Below are positions 10,023 through 18,691 of a DNA stretch of 64,000 nucleotides, in pieces. The notes below the pieces were generated by a model, which worked only from the letters and a program-made list of their open reading frames with translations, did not search any database and was not told the DNA's origin. The position numbers and the translations under genes were made by a program. The stretch comes from Bacteroidales bacterium UBA1176 (GTDB lineage Bacteria; Bacteroidota; Bacteroidia; Bacteroidales; WCHB1-69). Each line of letters opens with the position of its first letter. The stretch's first letter is position 1. The stretch spans positions 45,018 through 109,017 of the forward strand of contig DBYW01000035.1 in assembly GCA_002311645.1 (NCBI GenBank), in the 5' to 3' direction.

Positions 10023-10574
10023 TTAAAAATCCGAAAATTTCTCTATGGCTTCCGTCTTGGAATTCCTGCCGTCCAAATAGGAAATGACATACGCGGAGGT
10101 GCTTCTGTAACTGCATTTCGACAACACCACCTTGTTACAGTCGCCCGTAACCGTATCGATGGCATTTTTCCATTCTGCATAATCAGTCACATACTTGACG
10201 TAACCGCCCTCCTCCTTTAAACCTGTATATTCCTGATAATCGGAGCCATATTTTTCGGAAAGCATTTTTTTCAAGCCCTCGTAAGTGTAACTTGTACTTC
10301 TATTGAAACAGACAAAGACACTACTCACCATGTGGGTTTTGGCGGCACAAGTCACCTCGAGTCTCACCTTCTCGCCGGCAAAGAGGCCCTTCATCACCAT
10401 GAAATTATCGCGGCTGCCATTGGCTTCGGGCACAAAGCCCTTCCCTTTCAGTTTGGACGTAAAGGTGGACATTGTGCAATTCAGGCTGATGCCCATAAAT
10501 TTCATCGGCTGTGTTTGGGCAAAGCCCACACAAAACATCAGCAGAAGCATTGTGGATAGTACCAGTTTTTTCAT
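10023..10574 (-). CDS. Secreted protein of unknown function
   Basis: 183 residues with a signal peptide (MKKLVLSTMLLLMFCVGFAQ). The mature part begins PMKFMGISLNCTMSTFTSKL, a pattern seen in small exported Bacteroidales proteins in which a leading FMGI(P/S)L segment precedes a compact alpha/beta domain. No catalytic motif is recognised. A TAnnTTTG box on the minus strand at 10603-10610 gives it its own promoter, just beyond the stop of the next upstream gene. Confidence 0.72.
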   Translation of the reverse strand: MKKLVLSTMLLLMFCVGFAQTQPMKFMGISLNCTMSTFTSKLKGKGFVPEANGSRDNFMVMKGLFAGEKVRLEVTCAAKTHMVSSVFVCFNRSTSYTYEGLKKMLSEKYGSDYQEYTGLKEEGGYVKYVTDYAEWKNAIDTVTGDCNKVVLSKCSYRSTSAYVISYLDGRNSKTEAIEKFSDF

Positions 10575-10602
10575 CGCATTTCAAAATAATCTAAACAGGC
10601 AG

Positions 10603-10610
10603 CAAAAATA
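10603..10610 (-). promoter_or_regulatory. -7 box for the secreted protein ending at 10023
   Basis: On the minus strand this reads TATTTTTG, 28 bp before the start codon at 10574. Confidence 0.5.
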
Positions 10611-10615
10611 ATCAT

Positions 10616-11497
10616 TTATCGCACACGCCCGACACGACTGTCGACGACATACAAAATATTGGAAACCGTGCGTTCCCCGTCGTGGTCAAACCGTCCGTTG
10701 TCGGAGGGGTGATTGACAATGCCGTCGTGGGGGTAGTCCCTGAGATAGAGCGTTGTGGAGCCGCCGCCGTCGAGGTTGAGCGCATCACAGCATCCTAACC
10801 AGTGCAAGGTGGAGGAAAGCTCGTCCAATGTCATTCCCTCAGATTGTTTGGTGCGGCCATCCACAACGAGCAGCAGCACCGTGCCGTCGGGCTTGACCCC
10901 CACGGCCGTACGGTTGTGTCGTTTGTTGACGAAAGAGAGGTCATTGCGCATGGGCTGCAGCGTGTCGCCATAGATGAGCAGGGGGCCGGCAGTCATGATG
11001 TTGCTGTCGGGCAGCATGCGTTCCCACAGCCGCGCGCTGTCCGTGCGCAGAATGACGGGTCTGCCATGGCGCAGCACCAACGTACCGTATTGGTAATACT
11101 TCCTGTTGACGGTGTCCTTGCCCGGCGTGTTGATACCGTATTCCTCCCCGTCAATGCGCAGATGACAGATGGGCTTGTGCCTGTCCATGTCGAAAAAAGA
11201 ACCATTCACGGCAGCTACTGCATCATGCGCTTTCGCAATGGCCGACGTGCGGGTGCGCTTCGGTGCATAGCCCAAATGAAATTCCAAGCCAGGAGATGCG
11301 GGAATTTCCAACACGGCAATATACTGGTTGCTGGCAAAATACTCCTGCCGTTCAAATTGCACAGTATGCAGCACCATGCCACCCAAGGTGTCGCGAGACC
11401 AGGCCGCATGCACCAAGGTCAGCGAATCCCGCTGCCCGAAAAGGGTTCCTCCAACGAACAAAAACAAGAGAATTGATGTCCTTTTTAGCCAACGCAT
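10616..11497 (-). CDS. Phosphodiester glycosidase family protein (NAGPA-like, DUF2233)
   Basis: 293 residues with an N-terminal signal (MRWLKRTSILLFLFVGGTLFGQ). The hallmarks of the phosphodiester glycosidase / NAGPA domain are in order: AAVNGSFFDM (about residue 95), the TAGPLLIYGD segment, RTAVGVKPDGTVLLLVVDGR in the middle, and LNLDGGGSTTLYLRD near residue 245. The family includes the mammalian uncovering enzyme, which removes GlcNAc from GlcNAc-1-phospho diesters. Bacterial members are exported and probably act on phospho-glycan diesters in the envelope. The substrate here is unknown. Confidence 0.87.
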   Translation of the reverse strand: MRWLKRTSILLFLFVGGTLFGQRDSLTLVHAAWSRDTLGGMVLHTVQFERQEYFASNQYIAVLEIPASPGLEFHLGYAPKRTRTSAIAKAHDAVAAVNGSFFDMDRHKPICHLRIDGEEYGINTPGKDTVNRKYYQYGTLVLRHGRPVILRTDSARLWERMLPDSNIMTAGPLLIYGDTLQPMRNDLSFVNKRHNRTAVGVKPDGTVLLLVVDGRTKQSEGMTLDELSSTLHWLGCCDALNLDGGGSTTLYLRDYPHDGIVNHPSDNGRFDHDGERTVSNILYVVDSRVGRVR

Positions 11498-11518
11498 TTT
11501 TTTTAAAATTTATCGGGG

Positions 11519-11526
11519 CAAAAATA
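11519..11526 (-). promoter_or_regulatory. -7 box for the phosphodiester glycosidase gene
   Basis: Minus strand TATTTTTG, 21 bp before the start at 11497. It is back-to-back with the plus-strand box at 11549-11556, 22 bp apart. Confidence 0.6.
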
Positions 11527-11548
11527 CGAAATCCTGTCATTTTTTTGT

Positions 11549-11556
11549 TATCTTTG
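11549..11556 (+). promoter_or_regulatory. -7 box for the Fib_succ-domain protein
   Basis: TATCTTTG, 15 bp before the ATG at 11572. It fixes that start, since a longer in-frame ORF beginning at 11263 lies upstream of the promoter. Confidence 0.65.
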
Positions 11557-11571
11557 CAACTTCTTTTTCAG

Positions 11572-12303
11572 ATGAAAAAAATCGGTTTATTATTATTATT
11601 AATCATTGCAACACAGGTTGTTACAGCGCAGACCTCTATGGTAGGACGGCCATGCCCTGACATGCCGACCGTCTCAGACCACCAAGGCAACGTCTACCAG
11701 ACCGTGCAGTTCGGCAATCAGTGTTGGATGGCCGAGAATATGCGATGCACAACTTCGCCATCTGGAAAAAGTTGGGCGCACAACCCCGTTTTCACCATCA
11801 TGAATCCCATTTTCAGATCCTATTACATCACCGTGCGCAATGCCAATTACGGGAATCTCTACAATTGGTCTGCCGCCATGGATCTGGACATCAACGAATA
11901 CAGTTTCTTTTCGACGGACAAGTACCATCGTGGCATTTGTCCCGAAGGCTGGCATCTCCCAAGCAATGACGAATGGATGTTGCTGCTTGAAATGTTAGGA
12001 GGTTCCAATTACGCGGGCGCCGTGATGAAGAGCCGCGCCTCCAACTGGATTCAACCCGTCATAGCCCAACAGGTGAGCGGCTTTTCGGCCTTGCCTGCCG
12101 GCATCTACACAGAAGACGGGCTGCGCCATACGGGCAACTACGCCTATTTCTGGAGTTCCACTACCTACGACCGCCAAAACGCATGGGGTTGCGGCTTGTT
12201 CAGCTACAACAGCGACTGCTACAACATCCTCGACTACAAGTGTTACGGCCGTTCTGTAAGATGTTTGCGCGACGAACCGACTGAAGAAATCGTCAAACTG
12301 TAG
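11572..12303 (+). CDS. Secreted protein with Fibrobacter succinogenes major paralogous domain (Fib_succ_major)
   Basis: 243 residues. The signal peptide is MKKIGLLLLLIIATQVVTAQ. The body carries the Fib_succ_major pattern: GNVYQTVQFGNQCWMAENMR, then NYGNLYNWSAAMD, ICPEGWHLPSNDEW, ALPAGIYTEDG, YFWSSTTYD and GRSVRCLRD at the end. Such domains occur in many extracellular Bacteroidota and Fibrobacter proteins and are often repeated. Here there is a single copy and nothing else. Function not known. The last 61 bp overlap the 3' end of dprA on the other strand. Confidence 0.85.
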   Translation: MKKIGLLLLLIIATQVVTAQTSMVGRPCPDMPTVSDHQGNVYQTVQFGNQCWMAENMRCTTSPSGKSWAHNPVFTIMNPIFRSYYITVRNANYGNLYNWSAAMDLDINEYSFFSTDKYHRGICPEGWHLPSNDEWMLLLEMLGGSNYAGAVMKSRASNWIQPVIAQQVSGFSALPAGIYTEDGLRHTGNYAYFWSSTTYDRQNAWGCGLFSYNSDCYNILDYKCYGRSVRCLRDEPTEEIVKL

Positions 12304-13385
12304 ACCTTTCCAGGCCTGCATTCAATCACATCCTTGAGTTCCAAACCCAACAACAATCCAGCAAGCTTGGAGGGTGAAAAATCTGTCAATGCTTCTGACA
12401 ACGCATCAACAGGGGCGCTCCCCGAAGTGCGGATAAAGTCCACCACCTTCTGCTCTTCGTCCGTAAGTTCCACAAACAGTGAAGTTTGTACACCCGCAGC
12501 GTGTGATTCCCAGTTCATCATCTCTAATAAGTCCGCGCCAGAGGTGACCATCGCGGCTATATTTTTGCGGATAAGCGCGTGGCACCCCTCGAAATGAGGG
12601 TCGAATATGGAGCCTGGAATGGCGAATACGTCACGATTATAGGATTGCGCAATGTGTGCCGTGATGATGCTGCCGCCCTTTTCGGCGGTCTCGGCCACCA
12701 ATACGGCATCGGCCATGCCCGCCACAATGCGGTTGCGGCGGGGAAAGTTGAGACGGTCGGGTTGCGTCTGATAGCTATATTCACTGACCAACGAACCGCC
12801 TTGTTCCACAATCTGGGCGGCTAACCGGCGATTTTGGCTGGGGTAAACCGTACCGAGGCCACAGCCCATCACAGCCAGGGTGCGCAGGCCATACTCCAAG
12901 GAGCGGCTGTGCGCCTCTGTGTCAATGCCGTAGGCCAGGCCGCTCACGGTGGTCACATCGGCATCCCCCAAATCCGAAAGCACCTTGCGAACGGCGGAGC
13001 GCCCATACTCCGTAGCCTCGCGCGTGCCAACCACCGCCAACATCCGCGGCGCATTGAAATCGCACGACCCCTGATAATAGAACGCAAGCGGACCATCCGT
13101 GCAACTCTTCAGCCGATATGGATAATCACCATCCAGATAGAAGCACTGCCGCACACCGTTGCGATCCATCAGCCGCAACTCCTCGTCCACCCTTCGCCGC
13201 AACGCGTCATTGACACTCAGGACAAGCGCAGCCTTGCCCCGCTTCCTCACCTGGCTCATCCATAAATCCTTCTTGACAAACACATTCTCCGCAGAACCTG
13301 CCAAACGAAGCATCTTTTTCATGGTAGCCGGGCCATAACCCTCCATCATGGTCAATGCAACTCTATAAAACTCTTCCGAATACAT
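12243..13385 (-). CDS. dprA: DNA-processing protein DprA/Smf
   Basis: 380 residues. It binds single-stranded DNA and loads RecA during natural transformation. An N-terminal SAM/HhH-like part is followed by the Rossmann-fold DprA core: VVGTREATEYGR (about 115), SGLAYGIDTEAH (about 145), VMGCGLGTVYPSQNR, LVSEY and FPRRNRIVAGMADAVLV. A C-terminal winged helix runs from about 310 to 365. The usual end (GKVYSL) is followed by about 15 extra residues that lie antisense to the neighbouring gene. Start at 13385 (MYSEEFYRVAL) is the natural one. Confidence 0.95.
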   Translation of the reverse strand: MYSEEFYRVALTMMEGYGPATMKKMLRLAGSAENVFVKKDLWMSQVRKRGKAALVLSVNDALRRRVDEELRLMDRNGVRQCFYLDGDYPYRLKSCTDGPLAFYYQGSCDFNAPRMLAVVGTREATEYGRSAVRKVLSDLGDADVTTVSGLAYGIDTEAHSRSLEYGLRTLAVMGCGLGTVYPSQNRRLAAQIVEQGGSLVSEYSYQTQPDRLNFPRRNRIVAGMADAVLVAETAEKGGSIITAHIAQSYNRDVFAIPGSIFDPHFEGCHALIRKNIAAMVTSGADLLEMMNWESHAAGVQTSLFVELTDEEQKVVDFIRTSGSAPVDALSEALTDFSPSKLAGLLLGLELKDVIECRPGKVYSLTISSVGSSRKHLTERP

Positions 13386-13445
13386 CTTGTTTTTTTATTC
13401 ATAATAATACGAATCTGCCATTTTTCACGTTATTCATAATGGTTG

Positions 13446-13453
13446 CAAAAATA
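13446..13453 (-). promoter_or_regulatory. -7 box for dprA
   Basis: Minus strand TATTTTTG, with TTTG (plus-strand CAAA at 13474-13477) 20 bp upstream as a plausible -33 element. Confidence 0.55.
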
Positions 13454-13508
13454 CTATATTTTTCAATTACAAACAAAGATTTAATAATTTTAACAAATAA
13501 TAGTAAAA

Positions 13509-14489
13509 ATGAAAAAAAATATTTATCTTCTTTTGGTGTTTGCCCTGGCACTTCTGGTTGGCTGCAAGCAGAAATCCACACCCGCATTCAAGGCGGACAA
13601 TTTCTCCACCGGCAAGGCGGGCGAGATGATTTTGGCCATTGACACAAGCTATTGGACTCCGGCGGCGCGCACGCGCATCTATCAGGTGCTGCAGCAACCA
13701 CAACCGGCCATCAACCAGGTGGAACCGCTATTCGACATCATCCAATGCAGCAACAAGGACTTTTTGGCATCCTTCACGCGCCATCGCAACATTGTGCAAT
13801 TCGACTACAACCCTAATTATTCCCAGAATTTCCTCGACTTGAAACGCGACCCGTACACCAAGCCCCAAATTCAAGCGGTGATTCGTGGCAACAACCAGGA
13901 CTCCCTGCTTGCAATCTTCCTGGAACATCAAGACGAGATCGTGGAGGCCCTGTACGAAAACGACATCGCGCGGCTGCAAAATGCACACCGCAAGCTCAAC
14001 AACCCCAACGTGGAGAAGAAAATCAAGGAAAAATTCGGGCTCACCATGACTATCCCTGACGGCTATTTCGTAGGCCGCGAAGAGGATGATTTCCTCTGGC
14101 TCTGTTTCCGCACCCCGAAAAACGATCGTTTTATCATGATTTACAAGTCACCCGCCTACGAACTGACCACTGAGAACATCGTTTACGAGCGCAATCGCAT
14201 CACCAAGGCCTATATCCAAGGTGCGGTGCAGGGAGCCTACCCCATCGTGGCCGACCTTGATGGATTCCCGTTGATGCACGAATACAAGCTGCATTATCAC
14301 AACGGCATTGAGCTCCGAGGATTGTGGGCGTCCGTGCGCGACAAGATGGGCGGCCCCTTCTACAGCTATACCATGCTCTCCCCCGACCAATCATCCTGCA
14401 TCACGGTGGACGGCTTTGTCTATGCCCCGCAAGAGAAAAAACGCGACTACCTGCGCGAGGTGGAATCCATCGTGAAATCCATCAACTGA
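13509..14489 (+). CDS. DUF4837 family lipoprotein
   Basis: 326 residues. The signal and lipobox are MKKNIYLLLVFALALLVGC, so the mature protein should start at Cys19 and be lipid-anchored. The sequence fits DUF4837, a Bacteroidota-only family: MILAIDTSYW early, then a charged helical middle, FVGREEDDFLWLCFRTPKND and GIELRGLWASVRDKMGGPF in the C-terminal half. Function unknown. The gene has no clear TAnnTTTG box in the AT-rich 120-bp gap shared with dprA. Confidence 0.82.
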   Translation: MKKNIYLLLVFALALLVGCKQKSTPAFKADNFSTGKAGEMILAIDTSYWTPAARTRIYQVLQQPQPAINQVEPLFDIIQCSNKDFLASFTRHRNIVQFDYNPNYSQNFLDLKRDPYTKPQIQAVIRGNNQDSLLAIFLEHQDEIVEALYENDIARLQNAHRKLNNPNVEKKIKEKFGLTMTIPDGYFVGREEDDFLWLCFRTPKNDRFIMIYKSPAYELTTENIVYERNRITKAYIQGAVQGAYPIVADLDGFPLMHEYKLHYHNGIELRGLWASVRDKMGGPFYSYTMLSPDQSSCITVDGFVYAPQEKKRDYLREVESIVKSIN

Positions 14490-14503
14490 TTTTTTTCTAT
14501 TCC

Positions 14504-14534
14504 TTGTAACACTTTTTGGAAAAAGTGCATCTAT
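14504..14534 (+). promoter_or_regulatory. Candidate ECF-type promoter with embedded palindrome, upstream of the sigma factor gene
   Basis: TTGTAAC (14504-14510) and CATCTAT (14528-14534) are 17 bp apart. ECF promoters have an AAC-containing -35 and a CGTC-like -10, so this fits autoregulation of the downstream sigma gene. The spacer is a palindrome (CACTTTTT, GG, AAAAAGTG at 14510-14527). The TAnnTTTG box is absent here. Assignment is inference. Confidence 0.42.
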
Positions 14535-14542
14535 AGGTTACC

Positions 14543-15097
14543 ATGCACGGTGACAATGAAACGAAAAAGCTCATCGAGGGATGCCTGAACAACGATAGGC
14601 AGTCGCAGCGCGCGCTATACGACAAATATGCGCCGCAGATGTACCCCGTATGCATCCGCTACGCGGGCAACGAGACCGAAGCAGAGGACATCCTCGTAGA
14701 TGCTTTTCTCAACGTTTTCACCCACCTGCAGGAGCTGAAGAAGCACAGTTCATTGAAGAGTTGGATCTATGCCACTGTCGTGCGGACATCGCTCATGCAT
14801 CTCCGCGCAAAACGGCAGCATCCCTTCATGGAGTCTTTCGACGACATGGACGATAGCTACAACTGCCCCGCACCTGATGGGGAAGCAGCGATTGTCGCGA
14901 AGATGGAAGCCCAGCAAGCGATGAAAATCATCGCCCGATTGCCGGAAACACAACGCACCATCTTCAACATGTACGCTATCGACGGCTTCGGCTATAAGGA
15001 GATCGCGGAGACGCTGGAAATGAACGAAAGCTCCGTCAGGGTGTATTATCAACGCGCAAGGCATTGGATTCTATCTGTAATGAACAAACAGAAATAA
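14543..15097 (+). CDS. RNA polymerase ECF-type sigma-70 factor
   Basis: 184 residues. Sigma region 2 is at about 20-90 (YDKYAPQMYPVCIRYAGN, EAEDILVDAFLNVF, LKSWIYATVVRTSLMHLR). Region 4 is at about 125-180, with the helix-turn-helix MYAIDGFGYKEIAETLEM followed by SSVRVYYQRARHWI. No region 3, as usual for ECF factors. It is followed after 7 bp by a gene for a membrane protein whose cytoplasmic head could be its anti-sigma partner. A candidate ECF promoter lies just upstream, which would make the pair autoregulated. Confidence 0.93.
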   Translation: MHGDNETKKLIEGCLNNDRQSQRALYDKYAPQMYPVCIRYAGNETEAEDILVDAFLNVFTHLQELKKHSSLKSWIYATVVRTSLMHLRAKRQHPFMESFDDMDDSYNCPAPDGEAAIVAKMEAQQAMKIIARLPETQRTIFNMYAIDGFGYKEIAETLEMNESSVRVYYQRARHWILSVMNKQK

Positions 15098-15104
15098 CTG
15101 GGAA

Positions 15105-16052
15105 ATGAAAGAGATCAAGGACATATTGGAAAACTATACGCAACAGCCGCCCGCCAGTGGCTGGGAACGGCTCAGCAGCCAGTTGGACGCGCTCGCCCCC
15201 ATGGGCGGCGAGTCTGCTGCGACGTCTTCCACCGGCGCATCGGCAGCCGGCACGGCAGCTAAAGGAGCGGCTTTCTCCGTCTCCAAGGCACTGCTCGTCG
15301 CAGCCGCAGGCCTGCTGACCACCGCCGCTGTAGTCACTGCCGTAATAATTCATAATGAAAAATCCGATATACAAAGCACAGAATTGCCCAACGGACAAAC
15401 CGCTGACAACTCCACGATCGTTTTGACGGACAGCACCATCACAACCACACCCGAGGAGGAAAGATCCTTGGCTGTCCAAGACAACACTCCATCCGAAGAA
15501 CCCGCTCCTGCTGCTCCATCCGACAATGCGCCTGTTGCCAACCCTGTCACGACACCCATTGTTGACAACACTCCTTCAACACCTGCTGCCATCCCTGCCA
15601 CCACTTCTCCCAAGATGTCCGTATCGCCAGCTAAGACGCCCACGCCCACCCTTTCGCTCCAGCGTCCGAACGTCACCCCCACCCTCTCACACATCGCCCT
15701 TCCACAGCAGTCCACTATACTCCACCAACAACAAGAAGACCCTGTGGTCCAAAGCATGGATCCTGACGAGATGGATTGGAGTGCACCCGTAAAAATCGAG
15801 ATTCCGAACGTCTTCACCCCTAACGGCGATGGATTCAACGACCAATTTGTCATCCAAGGCATCGAAAATTGTGACAAACACGAACTGATTGTCCGTAATC
15901 GTGGCGGAAACGTCGTCTTCCGCAGCAATTCGTATGAAAACAATTGGAACGGCGACAACTGTCCCGACGGAACATACACCTACCAATTCCTGTACAGCAG
16001 CCACGGCATCTCACAGGAGATGAAAGGCAATGTGATGATAATTCGGAAATAG
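15105..16052 (+). CDS. Single-pass membrane protein with C-terminal gliding/T9SS type B (CHU_C) domain; possible anti-sigma factor
   Basis: 315 residues in three parts. Residues 1-60 are cytoplasmic, with an amphipathic start (MKEIKDILENYTQQPPASGW) seen at the head of Bacteroidota anti-sigma-like proteins. Residues 61-82 are one transmembrane helix (KALLVAAAGLLTTAAVVTAV). Residues 85-225 are a Pro/Thr/Ser-rich linker. From about 226 there is a CHU_C / gliding-motility-associated C-terminal domain (IPNVFTPNGDGFNDQF, DNCPDGTYTYQF, GNVMIIRK at the end). CHU_C usually directs secretion through the type IX system or caps surface proteins. Having it on an inner-membrane protein with no signal peptide is odd. 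Coupled to the ECF gene 7 bp upstream. The anti-sigma role is inferred from context. Confidence 0.8.
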   Translation: MKEIKDILENYTQQPPASGWERLSSQLDALAPMGGESAATSSTGASAAGTAAKGAAFSVSKALLVAAAGLLTTAAVVTAVIIHNEKSDIQSTELPNGQTADNSTIVLTDSTITTTPEEERSLAVQDNTPSEEPAPAAPSDNAPVANPVTTPIVDNTPSTPAAIPATTSPKMSVSPAKTPTPTLSLQRPNVTPTLSHIALPQQSTILHQQQEDPVVQSMDPDEMDWSAPVKIEIPNVFTPNGDGFNDQFVIQGIENCDKHELIVRNRGGNVVFRSNSYENNWNGDNCPDGTYTYQFLYSSHGISQEMKGNVMIIRK

Positions 16053-16057
16053 GGTCT

Positions 16058-18664
16058 TTATTTCTTCCCCTTCGTCAGCAGTTGCTGAATCTCATTGAGT
16101 TTCATAAGGGCCTCCACCGGCGTGAGCCCGTTAATGTTGAGTCCTACAATCAAATCTTTCACTTCCAAGAGCAAAGGATCATCCAAGTTAATGAAGCTCA
16201 GTTGATAGCCGGGCGATGACTTCTCGATGGTCATCTTGTTTCCATTGGCATCGGAGCGTGACTTTTCAAGCTGCTTCAGTATCTCCTCAGCACGGCGCAA
16301 CACCTGCTGGGGCATACCTGCCATACGGGCCACGTGGATGCCGAAACTGTGTTCGCTGCCGCCCTTTTCCAATTTACGCAGGAAGAAGACCTTGTTGTCG
16401 ATTTCCTTGACGGAAACATGGTAGTTCTTGATACGGGAGAACTGGCCAGCCATATCGTTAAGTTCATGATAGTGGGTGGCAAAGAGCACCTTGGCACGAT
16501 AGTAAGCATTTTCGTGGAGATATTCCGCAATAGACCACGCGATGGAAACACCATCGTATGTACTGGTCCCGCGCCCGATTTCATCGAGCAGAATCAAGCT
16601 GCGATCGGAGATATTGTTGAGGATGCTGGCCGTTTCGTTCATCTCGACCATGAAGGTGGACTCGCCCGTAGAGATGTTGTCGGAAGCCCCCACGCGGGTG
16701 AAGACCTTGTCGACGATGCCGATGTCGGCACAGCGCGCGGACACGAAGCAGCCCATTTGCGCCATCAGAACAATAAGGGCCGTTTGCCGTAACAAAGCCG
16801 ATTTACCCGACATATTGGGACCTGTAATGATGATGATTTGCTGCTTGTTGTTGTCAAGATGGACATCATTGGCGATATAAGGCTCGCCAGGCGGCAGCTG
16901 CCGTTCAATGACGGGGTGACGTCCTCCCTTGATATCGAGTGCTGTACCCTCGTTGATAGTGGGCTTGACGTAATTGTTTTCCGCCGAGACTGCGGCGAAG
17001 CAGAGCAGCACATCAAGCCGCGCCGCCAGACGAGCATCGAGCTGAATCATCGGTATATAATCCAACAAGCTCACCAACAATTTATTGTAAAGGCGTGTCT
17101 CGATTTCGAGCATCTTGTCCTGCGCACCCAAAATCTTAGATTCAAGCTCTTTGAGTTCCTCCGTAATGTAACGTTCGCCATTGGTGAGTGTCTGCTTGCG
17201 TGTCCACTCAGGCGGCACTTTGGACTTGTGTGTATTGGTAACCTCAATATAATAGCCGAAGACGTTGTTGAATCCGATTTTAAGGGAGGGGATGCCGGTG
17301 CGATCCGATTCGCGGCGCTGGATGTCAACTAGGATATCGCGACTGTTGGTTGCAAGGGTGAACAGTTCATCAAGTTCGGAATCCACACCGCGGTTAAAGA
17401 TGCCGCCTTTGCTAACCACAACGGGTGCTTCTTCCTGGATCTCTTTCTCGATGCGTGTGCAGATGGTGAGGCAGGGGTTCAGTTGTTCGGCAATCTTGGC
17501 CAAGGCGGGATGTTCGGCTTGCGCACAGAGTCCTTTCATGTGTTCGACGGCGCGCAGGGCGCGGGCGAGCTGCAGCACCTCGCGCGGGTTGATCTTGCCC
17601 GTGGCAATCTTGGACACCATCCTTTCGAGGTCGCCGATGCGCTTGAGCGAACTGCCCAACTCATCAGCCAACTCCTCGTGAGCCATAAAGAATTCCACCA
17701 TTGAGAGACGCTCGTCGATCAAAACCTTCTCCTTGAGGGGCATGAGCATCCACTTGCGCAGCATGCGCGAGCCCATCGGTGTCTGGGTCTGGTCGAGGAC
17801 TTGCAGGAGTGTAACGGCGTTCTCATTGGCACTGCTTACCAATTCAAGATTGCGGATGGTGAAGCGATCGAGCCAGACGTAGTGTTCCTCTTCGATGCGA
17901 TTGATCTTGTTGATATGCTGAATCTTGTGATTCTGTGTCTCATAGACATAATGCAGGGCGGCGCCGGCGGCGATGATGCCTTGTGTCAGATTGTCCACAC
18001 CGAAGCCCTTGAGCGAAGCGGTTTGAAAATGTTTGAGCAGAAGCTCGTGGGCAAAATCAGTGGTAAAAACCCAATCTTCAAGGGGTGTGAGCAGCATCTT
18101 TTCGCCGAAATGCTCCTTGAAGGCATTGGTCTTGCCCTTTTGGATAACTAATTCGGAGGGTTTGAAGTTCTGGAAAAGCTTGTCAACATAGTCATAGTCG
18201 CCTTCCGCCACGTAGAACTCACCCGTAGAGATGTCAAGGAATGCGATGCCGCATATTTTTTCATTGAACTGGATGGCGGCGAGGAAGTTGTTCTCCCTTT
18301 GTTCGAGGACCTTGTCGTTGATGGAGACGCCGGGCGTAACCATCTCGGTGATGCCACGTTTGACAAGTTTCTTGGCAAATTTCGGGTCTTCAAGCTGTTC
18401 GCAGATGGCAACACGCATGCCAGCACGCACAAGTTTGGGCAAATAGACATCCAGCGCGTGGTGGGGAAACCCGGCCAACTGTGTCTGGGTAAGCCCCTTG
18501 CCATGCTTGGTCAGGGTAATGCCCAAAATCTTGGAGGAGGTAACAGCATCCTCTCCGTACGTCTCGTAAAAATCGCCCACCCGGAACAAGAGGATGGCAT
18601 CGGGATGCTGCGCCTTAAAGCGATTATATTGCTGCATCAGAGGGGTCTCTTTCGTCTTTTCCAT
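16058..18664 (-). CDS. mutS: DNA mismatch repair protein MutS
   Basis: 868 residues, normal MutS1 length. The mismatch-binding Phe-x-Glu motif is in RVGDFYETYGEDA near residue 30. The connector, lever and clamp regions follow, then the ATPase with Walker A GPNMSGKSALLRQ near residue 616, the ST(G/A)ESTFMVEM signature and Walker B LILLDEIGRGTSTYDG. A C-terminal HhH-like dimerisation region is present. It recognises mispairs and small loops and recruits MutL. It converges with the CHU_C gene, with five bases between the two stop codons. Confidence 0.98.
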   Translation of the reverse strand: MEKTKETPLMQQYNRFKAQHPDAILLFRVGDFYETYGEDAVTSSKILGITLTKHGKGLTQTQLAGFPHHALDVYLPKLVRAGMRVAICEQLEDPKFAKKLVKRGITEMVTPGVSINDKVLEQRENNFLAAIQFNEKICGIAFLDISTGEFYVAEGDYDYVDKLFQNFKPSELVIQKGKTNAFKEHFGEKMLLTPLEDWVFTTDFAHELLLKHFQTASLKGFGVDNLTQGIIAAGAALHYVYETQNHKIQHINKINRIEEEHYVWLDRFTIRNLELVSSANENAVTLLQVLDQTQTPMGSRMLRKWMLMPLKEKVLIDERLSMVEFFMAHEELADELGSSLKRIGDLERMVSKIATGKINPREVLQLARALRAVEHMKGLCAQAEHPALAKIAEQLNPCLTICTRIEKEIQEEAPVVVSKGGIFNRGVDSELDELFTLATNSRDILVDIQRRESDRTGIPSLKIGFNNVFGYYIEVTNTHKSKVPPEWTRKQTLTNGERYITEELKELESKILGAQDKMLEIETRLYNKLLVSLLDYIPMIQLDARLAARLDVLLCFAAVSAENNYVKPTINEGTALDIKGGRHPVIERQLPPGEPYIANDVHLDNNKQQIIIITGPNMSGKSALLRQTALIVLMAQMGCFVSARCADIGIVDKVFTRVGASDNISTGESTFMVEMNETASILNNISDRSLILLDEIGRGTSTYDGVSIAWSIAEYLHENAYYRAKVLFATHYHELNDMAGQFSRIKNYHVSVKEIDNKVFFLRKLEKGGSEHSFGIHVARMAGMPQQVLRRAEEILKQLEKSRSDANGNKMTIEKSSPGYQLSFINLDDPLLLEVKDLIVGLNINGLTPVEALMKLNEIQQLLTKGKK

Positions 18665-18683
18665 AGTGTCTCCAAATAGTTGG

Positions 18684-18691
18684 CAAAGGTA
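18684..18691 (-). promoter_or_regulatory. -7 box for mutS
   Basis: Minus strand TACCTTTG, 19 bp before the mutS start codon. TTTG (CAAA at 18708-18711 on the plus strand) lies 16 bp upstream. Confidence 0.6.

Noticed and set aside
14510..14527. CACTTTTT-GG-AAAAAGTG read as a terminator of the DUF4837 gene
   Set aside because: The loop would be only two bases and no T run follows on the plus strand; it sits in a promoter-like arrangement instead.
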